A stretch of 64,000 nucleotides of DNA from Formicincola oecophyllae (GCF_006542395.2 NZ_CP038231.1:1798001-1862000), one strand, 5' to 3'. Numbered from the stretch's first letter, positions 34,589 to 42,935 are shown. Notes: generated from the sequence alone by a model not told the origin. Made by a program: numbers and translations.

Positions 34589-36172
34589 ATGCCCCAGATT
34601 GTCCAGATCACTGAGCGCGTCATCCGTGACGCCCGCCCTGACCTGCTTCAGCAGAAAGGTGCCCTCGTTTCGCTGGGCGCCACCGCCATTCCCCTTGGCC
34701 AGAGCGCTTTCTGCACAAGCGTTGCTGATGTCCAGGCCTTGATTGAGACCGCAGGCCCTGAAGTTCAGGCTTTTTATAATCAGGGTGACGCAGCCCCAAC
34801 CCTGCGCGGCCAGGCCGCCAAGGGGGACGCCCGCCACCTGGCTGACCCACCCGTGGTGGGTGGCAGCCAGCCAACTGGCCTGCCCTTCACCATCAAGGAC
34901 GTGGTCTTTACTAACACAGACGCCATCGCCAAGGGTGCCGCCACAGCCACGCTGGCCATCAAGGACATCGCTACCCTGCCAGCCAACTTCATCCCTGGCA
35001 GCTTGGCCTTTACCAATCTGCGCCAGCAGGGCAACGCCATGGCCGGCGCCACCATTGCTGTTGGCACTGATGACGGCAAAACGCTGACGCTGAACGTCAC
35101 GTTCCCTTCAGGAGGGGCGCCTGCTGACATCGCAGCCCAGAGCGCCTGGGAAGTGGACATCGCTGGCCAGAGCGAGTTCGACAACAGCCAGGCTGTGGCC
35201 GACCTGCTTTCAGCAGCGCGCAGCTGGTTTGCCAACGCCAATGCCGGCGTTTGGGTGGTGGAGTTGGGCCCCGCCCAGCCTACCAATATGGGCAGCCTGT
35301 TCCAGGCATGGCTGGCCCAGAACCCGCTTGCCTTCTATGGCTACGTGCTGCCGCGCGGCGCTGCCAATGACGCCACGATGATGCCCGTGTTTGAAGACAA
35401 CGCCAAGGACAACAGCCGCGTGTTTTTCTTCATGTGTGGTGATCCTGGCAACTACACAGGCCTGATCCAGAACGACCTTGGGCTGAAATCCGTGTTCTAC
35501 GGCGCTGAATATGTTGGCGCTTCTGTTGCCCCCGGCACCACCGCCGCTGACCAGAACCAGGAGAACCTGGCTGCTGCTGTGTGCGCGCAGTTCCTTTCAG
35601 CGCGCCCAAGCTCTGTTAACCAGCTGGCGCCGATGAGCTTCCGCCAGCTTGTGGGCATCACCCCCTGGCCAGAGGCCGGCAACGCCGCCACTTTCGCGCG
35701 TTTCCAGCGCGACAATGTGGGCTTTGGTGGCCTTTCCAACACCCTTGGCACCATCCTGTTCTGGGGCACCTTCATGAATGGTGATGACATGGGCAGCTGG
35801 TATGGCGCCGACTGGACAGCCATCAACCTGGGCAGCGCCCTGACCAACGCCATTATCAGCGGCAGCCAGCCCGCCATGGGCGCCAGGCCGCTTTTCTATG
35901 ACCAGACAGGCATCAACCGTTTGGAAGGCGTGGCCCAGGTCACCCTGCAGCGTGCCAGCGCCTATGGCTGCATCCTGCCCGTGTTTGAGCTGAGCGCTGT
36001 GAGCTTCAACGATTACGTCACCGCCCAGCCGCAGGATTTTGAGGCAGGCGTCTACAACGGCCTGGCTGCCACCATCACCCCGGCCCGCGGCTTCCTGAAG
36101 CTGACGGTGGGGCTGGATGTGGACTTCACGGGGCAGAGCGCCGTGACCACCACCCTGACCAACGCCGCCTGA
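34589..36172 (+). CDS. Tail sheath protein, DUF3383 family, cluster 2
   Basis: 527 residues from the ATG at 34589. The product has the DUF3383 sheath pattern: an N-terminal beta domain, a variable insertion (GDARHLADPPVVGGSQPTGL), the core KDNSRVFFFMCGDPGNYTGL and TLGTILFWGTFMNGDDMGSW, and a C-terminal INRLEGVAQVTLQRASAYGC. It would contract to drive the tube through the target envelope. It is about 118 residues longer than the cluster 1 sheath. Next to it are the tube and chaperone genes. Confidence 0.75.
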   Translation: MPQIVQITERVIRDARPDLLQQKGALVSLGATAIPLGQSAFCTSVADVQALIETAGPEVQAFYNQGDAAPTLRGQAAKGDARHLADPPVVGGSQPTGLPFTIKDVVFTNTDAIAKGAATATLAIKDIATLPANFIPGSLAFTNLRQQGNAMAGATIAVGTDDGKTLTLNVTFPSGGAPADIAAQSAWEVDIAGQSEFDNSQAVADLLSAARSWFANANAGVWVVELGPAQPTNMGSLFQAWLAQNPLAFYGYVLPRGAANDATMMPVFEDNAKDNSRVFFFMCGDPGNYTGLIQNDLGLKSVFYGAEYVGASVAPGTTAADQNQENLAAAVCAQFLSARPSSVNQLAPMSFRQLVGITPWPEAGNAATFARFQRDNVGFGGLSNTLGTILFWGTFMNGDDMGSWYGADWTAINLGSALTNAIISGSQPAMGARPLFYDQTGINRLEGVAQVTLQRASAYGCILPVFELSAVSFNDYVTAQPQDFEAGVYNGLAATITPARGFLKLTVGLDVDFTGQSAVTTTLTNAA

Positions 36173-36253
36173 CCCTTCAAACCCCGAAGGGCCAGCAGGC
36201 CTGCCCCCTAAGGCAGGCCAACCACGCCCCCAACACCAACAGGAAACCACATC

Positions 36254-36700
36254 ATGGCATCCAACCCCAACACCAACCAGGGCATGCTCAACCGCCTGCG
36301 TGGCAGCGTGACCTTTCCTGAAGCGCCGCATCTGGACGTCACCTCAGATTTTTTGACGCCAGACGGCATCAAGGTCAGCTACACAAGCAACGTGGCCGAC
36401 CGCTTGGAAACCATGACGGGCACCGTCTCCTGCCCCCATGCCAAGCAGAGCGTGAAGGTGGAGATCCACCTCAACCGCGCCCTGGCCATCGCCAACGTCT
36501 ACCAGAAGCAGATTGCCAAGGACGCTTCCGTTGGGTTGATGGTCATCCAGTCTGATAGTCCCGTCCTGGATGACATCAAGGTACAGAACGCCTCCATCAC
36601 CAAATGTTCTGATGAAGCCAACAATGGCTCCCAGGTGGATTGGGCGGTGACGCTTGAAGGCTACATCATCGTCAACGCCGACCTGTGGACGGCCGCCTGA
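36254..36700 (+). CDS. Tail tube protein (putative), cluster 2
   Basis: 148 residues from the ATG at 36254 (AGGAAACCACATC). Alternating strands (VTSDFLTPDGIKVSYTSNVA, then AKQSVKVEIHLNRALAIANV) and the closing VDWAVTLEGYIIVNADLW fit a tube subunit. Its stop overlaps the start of the tail chaperone (TGATG). Assignment by order and length. Confidence 0.6.
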   Translation: MASNPNTNQGMLNRLRGSVTFPEAPHLDVTSDFLTPDGIKVSYTSNVADRLETMTGTVSCPHAKQSVKVEIHLNRALAIANVYQKQIAKDASVGLMVIQSDSPVLDDIKVQNASITKCSDEANNGSQVDWAVTLEGYIIVNADLWTAA

Positions 36701-37299
36701 TGGCTGTCCGCCCCCACCCCACCAGCCAGGGGCAGGGCGGCGCTGGGCCTTTGGGCACCATGCGCCTTGATGAGCGCCTGAACCTTGTTCTCCCCCTGGA
36801 GGGGGGGCGGGGCTTCGTTCATTGCCAGCCCCTGGACCGCGACGTTTTCCGCCACAACTGGCGCCTGTTCGCTGAAACCTGGAGCATGATGGAGAACGAC
36901 AACCTCTCCATCACCGCCGCTGGCGCCGTGGCCGCCATGGCCATGGAGGAGCGCGCCCAGGCCCTGGGCTGCGAGGAGCAGCACGCCGCCATCATGGCTG
37001 AGATCGGCCGCACGGCCCGCCTGATCGCCCCAGGGCCTGAAGGCTACGCGCCCTTGCCCCTGGCGACTGCTGAAAAGCGCGGCCTGCTGCCAGCTGACGA
37101 GGCTGACGAGGTGCGCAACGCCCTGGTTTTTTTTACTGTTTCATCAGCGGTTCAGCCCCGTGCCAGGCAGATGAGGACCTTTCAACTGCTGTGCTTGTGC
37201 AGGGCTGCGGAGAGTACCTCATTGGGTGTTACGGCCTTCGCCGCCTCCTTGCCGACATCGACCGAGGACGTGCGTTCTGGCGTGACGGCGGCGGCGTGA
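36700..37299 (+). CDS. Tail assembly chaperone, zero-frame product, cluster 2
   Basis: 199 residues from the ATG at 36700, overlapping the tube stop by one base. The conserved part runs to about residue 145 (LVLPLEGGRGFVHCQPLDRD, FRHNWRLFAETWSMMEN, ITAAGAVAAMAMEERAQALG). After the T8 run at 37127-37134 the zero frame becomes non-conserved-looking, whereas the -1 frame is coding-like to 37418. So most of the last 54 residues are probably made only by ribosomes that do not shift. Confidence 0.65.
   Translation: MAVRPHPTSQGQGGAGPLGTMRLDERLNLVLPLEGGRGFVHCQPLDRDVFRHNWRLFAETWSMMENDNLSITAAGAVAAMAMEERAQALGCEEQHAAIMAEIGRTARLIAPGPEGYAPLPLATAEKRGLLPADEADEVRNALVFFTVSSAVQPRARQMRTFQLLCLCRAAESTSLGVTAFAASLPTSTEDVRSGVTAAA
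37127..37134 (+). other. T8 slippery site for programmed -1 frameshift
   Basis: In the chaperone frame the codons are GTT TTT TTT ACT, which gives a perfect T-TTT-TTT slip heptamer (37128-37134). A -1 shift joins the chaperone to the frame ending at 37418. Phage P2 uses a similar T-run (TTTTTTG) for its chaperone pair. Confidence 0.65.
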
Positions 37300-37418
37300 T
37301 CGCGGCCGCCTTTGACTGGATGGCTGGGGAGGGCTTCGCCCAAGGCCCCCTGGGCCAGGCTGGCTGGGCTGACGCCGCCCAGTTCCGCAACCGCCATATC
37401 CTCAACCTGGTTGGCTGA
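37134..37418 (+). CDS. -1-frame extension of the tail chaperone, cluster 2
   Basis: Reading in the -1 frame from the T8 site gives QADEDLSTAVLVQGCGEYLI, then LRRLLADIDRGRAFWRDGGG and a C-terminal WADAAQFRNRHILNLVG. This extends the chaperone by about 94 residues. An isolated start at the GTG of 37191 is possible but lacks a good Shine-Dalgarno. The arrangement is the contractile-tail equivalent of lambda G/GT: the long form binds the tape measure encoded next. Confidence 0.6.
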   Translation, partial: YCFISGSAPCQADEDLSTAVLVQGCGEYLIGCYGLRRLLADIDRGRAFWRDGGGVIAAAFDWMAGEGFAQGPLGQAGWADAAQFRNRHILNLVG

Positions 37419-37492
37419 AAACATCCATCCACCCAGCCCCGACCCTGTTTCCAAACCTTGTTTTATTGTTTTCCATAAGGGGGAGAGAACCC

Positions 37493-38644
37493 ATGCGCAT
37501 TCTTGCCGCCGCAGCACCACAGACCCCTTTCCCAGAGGGTGGGCTGGCTTCCAACGCCCCTTTGGGGGAGGATTTTACATCCTGGATGGGCCATGTTGGC
37601 GCTACCCTCCAAAACCCCAGTCTGGGCACTGCAAATTTGGGCCCCGTCAGCCTTGGCCAGGGTTTGGCTGGGCTGGAAAATGGGGGGTTGGCGGAGTTGG
37701 GCCTGGTGGGCGCCAGCCTGCAGGCACTGGCTGTGGAAGGGGTGGGCAGGTTCACGGCGGCCGTGCGCCAGCAGCTGCGCGCCGTGCTGCCCGTTGCCAA
37801 AGACGCCTCCCAGGGTGGCACTGCGCTGGCGGTGTTCCCCCTTTTAGGCACCCTTTCGAAGGGGGAGGCCCCCAAAGCCACCCTTCCTCAGGGCTTCCCT
37901 GCCCCCAACGCACGCACGCAAGGCACGGCTGGGCAGCGCCCGGCCCTGGCTGCAGCGCTGCCTGGGGCAAGCAATCCCTTGCGCTTTGAAGGGCCGGCGC
38001 GCCGCCATGGCGTTGCCCCAGCCAGCCCTCAACAGCTGACTGTGCCGCAGCCACTGTTTTTGGACATGAATCTGCAGCCCAAAACTGCGGCATCCTTCAG
38101 GAAGCGTGACCTGTGCCTATGCCCCGTGCCCCTTCGCGGCAAAACGCCACGCCAAGGGGGGGGGACTGGCATGGTGGAAAAACCACAGAACAGCCCCTTG
38201 GAACGGGGTGGCCTGGCTGCCCTCCAACCCCAACCTGGCCCCAAGGCACCAAGCCACCCTTCTGCCTTTGCCAGTGTCGCCAGCACTCCCAAACCATCCC
38301 GCAAGCGGGAAGGCCAACCCAACCAGGCTGCCATGCAAAGCGCACTGAAAACCATGATGGCCCCCTTCATGGCGCAGGCGGCCGCCCGCGCGGCGGAGGC
38401 TGTGGGGGTTGCCATCACCCGCCTGCAGCGCAGCGCCAAGGCACCCAGCGCCACGCAGCCCGGCTGGCGTGGCGGGTGGATGCAAGGCATCACCCCGCGC
38501 ACGCCTTCCAGCGGCGCCAATCAAACCCAGCAGGCCAGCCCAACGCCAACCCAGGCCGCGCCAACGCCCAGCCTGGGCAACATGGCGCCCTTCATGGGCA
38601 ACCAGCTTGCCACCATCGCCCGCCAGGCCGCCCTTGGCCTGTGA
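37493..38644 (+). CDS. Short tape measure protein (putative), cluster 2
   Basis: 383 residues from the ATG at 37493, with AAGGGGGAGAGAACCC. It is in the tape-measure position, after the chaperone. It is alanine/leucine/glutamine/proline-rich with helical C-terminal stretches (MAPFMAQAAARAAEAVGVAI and NMAPFMGNQLATIARQAALG). At about 1.5 angstrom per residue it would set a tail of roughly 55-60 nm, short for a contractile tail. There is no lysozyme domain, unlike cluster 1. An internal low-complexity region is consistent with a degenerate or rapidly changing ruler. Confidence 0.5.
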   Translation: MRILAAAAPQTPFPEGGLASNAPLGEDFTSWMGHVGATLQNPSLGTANLGPVSLGQGLAGLENGGLAELGLVGASLQALAVEGVGRFTAAVRQQLRAVLPVAKDASQGGTALAVFPLLGTLSKGEAPKATLPQGFPAPNARTQGTAGQRPALAAALPGASNPLRFEGPARRHGVAPASPQQLTVPQPLFLDMNLQPKTAASFRKRDLCLCPVPLRGKTPRQGGGTGMVEKPQNSPLERGGLAALQPQPGPKAPSHPSAFASVASTPKPSRKREGQPNQAAMQSALKTMMAPFMAQAAARAAEAVGVAITRLQRSAKAPSATQPGWRGGWMQGITPRTPSSGANQTQQASPTPTQAAPTPSLGNMAPFMGNQLATIARQAALGL

Positions 38645-38697
38645 ACCAACCAGGCCCGTGCCAGCCCAGGGCGCCAACCAACCAGGGGGACAACCCG

Positions 38698-39036
38698 ATG
38701 GCCCAACCAAACACCCTCCACGCCAGCAACAACGGCTCAGCCTTGGGCACGGGGCGTTCAACTATCATCACCATTTATTTTGAGCCTTCCCAATACACCG
38801 CACCCCCTTTCCAGTTCAGCTGCGCGCTGGCTGAAGATAACATGACGGTTTCCATCACCTGGAACGCGGCTGCGGGGCGCTGGTACTTCCGCCTGCAGGA
38901 TGGTTCTTTTGAGACGCTTCTCTACCGCCCGCTGATTGCAAGCCCGGTTGATTACGACTTCAACCTAGTGGCTGGCCTCAGCGCCAGCAGCATTGTGTTC
39001 CGCGAAGCCACGCAGATGTTCGAGATCACCCCCTGA
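38698..39036 (+). CDS. Baseplate plug-like protein, cluster 2
   Basis: 112 residues from the ATG at 38698. The pattern TIITIYFEPSQYTAPPFQFS, then NAAAGRWYFRLQDGSFETLL and SPVDYDFNLVAGL resembles the plug family found at 16913 in cluster 1, with the same length. Here it comes directly after the tape measure, before the island, rather than after the ~240-residue tail protein. Confidence 0.5.
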   Translation: MAQPNTLHASNNGSALGTGRSTIITIYFEPSQYTAPPFQFSCALAEDNMTVSITWNAAAGRWYFRLQDGSFETLLYRPLIASPVDYDFNLVAGLSASSIVFREATQMFEITP

Positions 39037-39529
39037 GACAGCAATAACGCCGACCCCAACAAATAAAGTCCACAAAAATGTGGGCGAACGCACACCAAGC
39101 GACACGAAGCGAAAACCAGGTACGCCCACCTGGTTGGTGCTTCCACAGGCCCATGGTTTGTGCCACACACCCGCAAATGTTTCCGTGGCAAACAAATCAT
39201 GTTGGCCTTCCCAACAATTGCTGTGACTTTCACGAACAATGGTGGGCATGTCTTGGTCCCAAGGTCAGGAATAGCAAGGCCACCACCATGGTGTCAGCCA
39301 GACTTTAAGTAAGGGTGCAAAGGAATGTCATGTGTGCTTCACAAACAATTGTTCGGCCCACAAACATTCACGAGGAGGGGAGTTTAAGGTGAAGAGAAAC
39401 CAAGCTGGCCAAGCCCCCCTTCCAATCCCAGCCAGGTGCCGTGGGGTACAGGGCGGCCATCTGGCGCCAAGTAATGGATGGCTTCTGCCCTAATGGTCAG
39501 CAGCCTTTCCCATGCTTGAAGGGGAAGGA
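39037..39529. other. Non-coding left border of the cluster 2 island
   Basis: No gene. It contains a small CCACA-AAAA-TGTGG hairpin (39070-39083), TTTGTGCCACACAC (39157-39170, also near the cluster 1 tape measure), the left direct repeat at 39342-39367 and the CACAAACATTCA 12-mer at 39359-39370. Composition becomes more AT-rich towards the right. Confidence 0.5.
39342..39367 (+). repeat. Left 26-bp direct repeat flanking the cluster 2 island
   Basis: CAAACAATTGTT, four variable bases, then CCACAAACAT. It matches 41384-41409 at 23 of 26 positions in the same orientation. The two copies bracket about 2.0 kb holding two secreted-protein genes and a tail gene. Confidence 0.6.
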
Positions 39530-39829
39530 TCATTCTCCCAAATGGATGTCCAAGTCTGGCCAAAGTTCTTTCCGAAAGATTAAAATGGCCGCCATTTCAT
39601 CAGCAAGAGTCAGCTTGCCAGGCTGACCAGAAGAATTGGGGAAAACTTTAATCATACCCAGGTTAACGCCATTGTTATAAATGGTGCCATCAGGATTTAT
39701 CTTCCCTAGATTAACGCCATTGTTATAAAATTCTGCACCTGTTTCCGTAGCCTGGGCCGTGGGTGTCAGAGCCAATGCAGTAAACCCCAAAAGGCCACAT
39801 GCCACCATTTGTTTGAAATATTTTGTCAT
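39530..39829 (-). CDS. Small secreted repeat protein, cluster 2 island, copy 1
   Basis: 99 residues. The ATG at 39829 was chosen because AGAGG lies upstream and a signal peptide follows at once (MTKYFKQMVACGLLGFTALA, cleavage near AQA). The mature part has two repeats of the type YNNGVNLGKINPDGTI, then a C-terminal EMAAILIFRKELWPDLD shared with 40675-41184. No lipobox is present, so a periplasmic or extracellular location is expected. Encoded against the tail operon and divergent from the tail gene at 39919. Confidence 0.7.
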   Translation of the reverse strand: MTKYFKQMVACGLLGFTALALTPTAQATETGAEFYNNGVNLGKINPDGTIYNNGVNLGMIKVFPNSSGQPGKLTLADEMAAILIFRKELWPDLDIHLGE

Positions 39830-39918
39830 CAAGAACCTCTGATCCACTTTGCATTCATTAACTTCCAGCACTGAGTGCTTGGAATAAATGTCTCAACATT
39901 ACCACCAAGGAAGCTGTC

Positions 39919-40644
39919 ATGGCCAACTTTTTGAACCAACTGGGGCGCGACACCCTCAAAACCGCTTATGAAGCCTGCCCCATCCTGCTGACAGGCGGCG
40001 TGGCGGAGAGAATGGGGGGCATTGTGCCCATCATCCTCTACACGGAGGCCGTTGGCCTGCTGAACGGCCTGGTGGCAGGCGCCTTGGTTGATGACGTTCG
40101 CATGCCAGATTTCGACAACCTCTGGTGCACTTGGATGCCTGTAAGTGGCTCATCAACACTTATTAGTTATACTCTGCCAACGGATTCTTATGACCCGTCT
40201 TCTGTAAGTGCTGATGGATCTAGCAGTCTTTATGGCATAAGTAACTTGTTAAAAGTGTCCATGCTAATGATCTGCCCAGCGCGTGGTCCTGGTTCCATGT
40301 TGACGAAACTAGCCACGCTTCAGGCTTTACAGTCTATTCTTTACAGACATTGTTATTTGGGTGGCATGTTTACAGTCATTACACCTGGACAGATTTATAC
40401 GGACATGGTGTTACAAACTGTCACAGATGCCACCCCTGCAACAGCTCCCAATTCCCCTGGTCCTAATTCAATGTACAAATTTGAATTTGTACAGCCAAGT
40501 CGTCCTTCTACTCTTAAGAAGAGTGACAAAACTGGCTCTCTTGTTAAGGCAACCCAATACGAAATGCTTAATGATGGCACGTGGGGATTCAGTGCTGGAC
40601 CAGAGATCTTTGATGGTTTGAATTGGCTTAACTTGTTGAATTGA
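39919..40644 (+). CDS. Tail structural protein with an AT-rich 3' half
   Basis: 241 residues from the ATG at 39919 (AAGGAAGCTGTC). The first ~75 residues (RDTLKTAYEACPILLTGGVA, VGLLNGLVAGALVDDVR) are GC-rich backbone-style DNA. From about 40140 on the gene is AT-rich, with LLKVSMLMICPARGPGSMLT and MFTVITPGQIYTDMVLQ. Its size and place between tape measure and hub suggest the role of 15997-16719 in cluster 1. The break in base composition suggests that the 3' half was exchanged, and the convergent secreted-protein gene lies 30 bases downstream. Confidence 0.55.
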   Translation: MANFLNQLGRDTLKTAYEACPILLTGGVAERMGGIVPIILYTEAVGLLNGLVAGALVDDVRMPDFDNLWCTWMPVSGSSTLISYTLPTDSYDPSSVSADGSSSLYGISNLLKVSMLMICPARGPGSMLTKLATLQALQSILYRHCYLGGMFTVITPGQIYTDMVLQTVTDATPATAPNSPGPNSMYKFEFVQPSRPSTLKKSDKTGSLVKATQYEMLNDGTWGFSAGPEIFDGLNWLNLLN

Positions 40645-40674
40645 TAAGGCATCTCTAAATATTTAGAGATATCT

Positions 40675-41184
40675 TCACAATTTCATGTTCAATGAAGGCC
40701 ATAGCTGTTTTTGGAAAAACATAATGGCAGCCATTTTATCAGCATTGGTTAACAAACTGTGAGGTCCATTGGGGCTGATTGTTCCTATGATATTGCCTGA
40801 ATTCTCGTAAATGCGGCCATTGGGGCTAATTGTTCCTATGATGTTGCCTGAATTCTCGTAAATGCGGCCATTGGGGCTAATTGTTCCTATGATATTGCCT
40901 GAATTCTCGTAAATGCGGCCATTGGGGCTAATTGTTCCTATGATGTTGCCTGAATTCCCGTAAATGCGGCCATTGGGACTGATTGTTCTTATGATGTTGC
41001 CTGAATTCCCGTAAATGCGGCCATTGGGGCTGATTGTTCCTATGATGTTGCCTGAATTCTCGTAAATTACAGCTCCACACTCCTGTGCCCAGGCGGTGGG
41101 GGGCAAGGTGAGGGCGGTGAATGAAAGGGCAGCAAAGCAGGCCAGGGCCAGCTTCTTGAAGGGGTATGGTTTCTGGAGGTTCAT
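40675..41184 (-). CDS. Secreted protein with six 17-residue repeats, cluster 2 island, copy 2
   Basis: 169 residues from the ATG at 41184. Signal peptide: PYPFKKLALACFAALSFTAL with a cleavage-like AWA site. Then six near-identical 17-residue units (consensus YENSGNIIGTISPNGRI), and a C-terminal NADKMAAIMFFQKQLWPSL like that of 39530-39829. The repeat units are probably beta-hairpins stacked in a regular array. The 51-bp DNA repeats make copy number likely to vary. Convergent with the tail gene at 39919. Function unknown. Confidence 0.75.
   Translation of the reverse strand: MNLQKPYPFKKLALACFAALSFTALTLPPTAWAQECGAVIYENSGNIIGTISPNGRIYGNSGNIIRTISPNGRIYGNSGNIIGTISPNGRIYENSGNIIGTISPNGRIYENSGNIIGTISPNGRIYENSGNIIGTISPNGPHSLLTNADKMAAIMFFQKQLWPSLNMKL
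40766..41071 (-). repeat. Six tandem 51-bp repeats
   Basis: Units begin at 40766, 40817, 40868, 40919, 40970 and 41021 with only a few substitutions between them. They keep the reading frame and encode the 17-residue repeats of the secreted protein, so slippage would change its length without breaking it. Confidence 0.85.
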
Positions 41185-41383
41185 GGTGCGGTCAACCTAA
41201 AGGTGAGGGTCTTATGATCTGGCGCTTTATTGAGCGTTCATCAGGTTAGTGGCGTCACTCCGCTTTGGCCAGGAAGCCCCTGTTTGTTCGCCATGCACTG
41301 AAAGTCACTGCCATACATAAATCTACACATAAATAATGTGTTGATGTTTGTTGTGCTGTGTAGTGCTGTTTGCGTTGGCCCTG

Positions 41384-41409
41384 CAAACAATTGTTTCACC
41401 CACAAACAT
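41384..41409 (+). repeat. Right 26-bp direct repeat flanking the cluster 2 island
   Basis: CAAACAATTGTT, four variable bases, then CCACAAACAT; partner of 39342-39367 with the same internal spacing. The first part contains the palindrome AAACAATTGTTT (41385-41396). Confidence 0.6.
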
Positions 41410-41690
41410 CATGTGGTTGTCACAAACATTAATTGTCATCACCACACAAAGGAAGGGCCTTGGTTATGGACCCGCCCACCAAAAGTCGCGCCCATGGCCT
41501 TGGCGCCATGTTGGCAACCACGCGCCAGGCCCCCGCAAGGGGCGGCATGACCACAGGCCCTCAGCAGCCTGGGCGCGCATGGATTTTCCATCCCAGCCCT
41601 GGGCGTTTGACCCTGGCCGGGGACTGAGGGGGCAAGCCCCCATCCCAGCCTGCCCGAAACAGCAAAGCCAACTCAACCAGTCCAACCAGC

Positions 41691-41715
41691 ACGGCGCCCT
41701 TGGGGCGCCGTTTCT
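41691..41715 (+). terminator. Terminator-like hairpin before the hub gene
   Basis: CGGCGCC (41692-41698) pairs with GGCGCCG (41704-41710), followed by TTTCTGT. It would reduce transcription from the upstream tail genes into the hub gene. The T-tract is weak. Confidence 0.45.
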
Positions 41716-41768
41716 GTCGCCCCACACCCCACCAATCCCCAGCCCTTGCCCAGATTAGGGAGAACCCC

Positions 41769-42893
41769 ATGCGCTACTACGACCTGACCATAGAGAATGA
41801 CGGTCCAGGGGCCAGCCTGGCCTCTGGCGCCAGCCAGATGGTGCGCACCCTCCAGCCCAGCGCCACAATGCCAGCCGTCCAGCAGCGCCGCACGGCCCAG
41901 GCCAGGAAGCCCCTGCTGCGCTATGGCAGCTACGTGCGGCGCGGGCTGGGGGAAGTCACCCTGGGCGGCCCCAATGATGAGTTCGACCCAGGGGCGCTGG
42001 ACATCGCCTTCACCCTTGGCAGCATGGACCAGGCGGTCTCCGCCGCCACCAAGGTCACCCTCCATGGGGTGGGGGCTGAAACGGTGCAGCGGGCCGCGCG
42101 CCTGGAAGGCAAGTTCGTGACGCTGCGCGGGGGCATGGGGCGTGGCCTGCCGCATTCAGACCCCAAAACGGCAGGGCTGCTGTTGCGCGGCGTCATCATC
42201 ACCGCCACGGGCAAGGCGGAGGGCACGGCGCAGTACCTGGAGCTTTACATCAACCCCATTCTGGAACCGCCCGCCAGCACCGCCATCACGGCCAGGGCGC
42301 GCAAGGGCACGTCCCTGCAGGGGGCGCTGGCCATGGGGCTGGGCCAGGCGTACGGCAAGGTGCGGGGTTACAAGCCCCCCACCTTCCTGGTGGCCAAGGA
42401 TGTGGAAACAACCATGGACGTGACGGTGACGGGCAGGAAGATCTCCGAGTTCGCCAAACAAATGGCCAGGGCCTGCCGGAACGAGGGGGTGGCCCCCTGG
42501 ACCCTGTACAACATGCCTGACGGCAGCTTCCTGGTGACGGACGGCGCCAAGGCCCAGCCACACCCCGTGCGCACCATCAAGCCTGACGTGCTGCTGGGGC
42601 GCCCCACCATGGCCGGCCCTGGACAGATGAACTTCACCACGGCCTTGCGGGCGGACATTGCCCTCAACGACCTTGTCCTGCTGGCGGGGGGTGGCGCTGC
42701 GGAAACCGTCAACCAGGGAACGGTCCTCAAGGCCTTCACGGGGAACCCGCAGCCCTGCGGCCGCCACAGCAACGCCCTGGCGGGGCAATGGATGGTGGTT
42801 GGGGTGGAGCACGTGGGCCACTTCCGCAGCACGGACGGCATGCAATGGGCCAGCACCTTCACCTGCAGGCGCGCGCCACCCAGCGCCCACTAA
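41769..42893 (+). CDS. Baseplate hub protein, cluster 2
   Basis: 374 residues from the ATG at 41769 (AGGGAGAACCCC). The N-terminal part RYYDLTIENDGPGASLASGA and central ALDIAFTLGSMDQAVSAATK resemble hub proteins. Later segments ISEFAKQMARACRNEGVAPW and NMPDGSFLVTDGAK fit the second hub domain. The next gene is the spike, as in cluster 1. Function: ring joining tube and spike. Confidence 0.65.
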   Translation: MRYYDLTIENDGPGASLASGASQMVRTLQPSATMPAVQQRRTAQARKPLLRYGSYVRRGLGEVTLGGPNDEFDPGALDIAFTLGSMDQAVSAATKVTLHGVGAETVQRAARLEGKFVTLRGGMGRGLPHSDPKTAGLLLRGVIITATGKAEGTAQYLELYINPILEPPASTAITARARKGTSLQGALAMGLGQAYGKVRGYKPPTFLVAKDVETTMDVTVTGRKISEFAKQMARACRNEGVAPWTLYNMPDGSFLVTDGAKAQPHPVRTIKPDVLLGRPTMAGPGQMNFTTALRADIALNDLVLLAGGGAAETVNQGTVLKAFTGNPQPCGRHSNALAGQWMVVGVEHVGHFRSTDGMQWASTFTCRRAPPSAH

Positions 42894-42935
42894 CAACGCC
42901 GCGCCTGAAGCCACCACCGCAAAGGGAAAACCACC

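Larger units (their letters stand above)
41185..41768. other. Non-coding right border of the cluster 2 island
   Basis: No gene. An AT-rich half holds the right direct repeat (41384-41409), CACAAACATC at 41401 and CACAAACATT at 41421. A GC-rich half (from about 41440) has several hairpins, including a GGGGG-CAAG-CCCCC stem near 41624 and the terminator-like hairpin at 41691. The hub leader ATTAGGGAGAACCCC ends the gap. Confidence 0.5.

Noticed and set aside
34589-36172. Cluster 2 as an assembly duplicate of cluster 1
   Set aside because: The sheath, tube, hub and spike genes differ clearly in length and sequence between the two clusters, so they are separate loci.
37312-37989. 225-codon plus-strand open frame overlapping chaperone and tape measure
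   Set aside because: Arginine/glycine/proline-rich shadow in a third frame. The frames at 37134-37418 and 37493-38644 have better start signals and context.
40766-41071. CRISPR-like regular repeats
   Set aside because: The 51-bp units are contiguous without spacers and stay in frame inside a gene for a secreted repeat protein.
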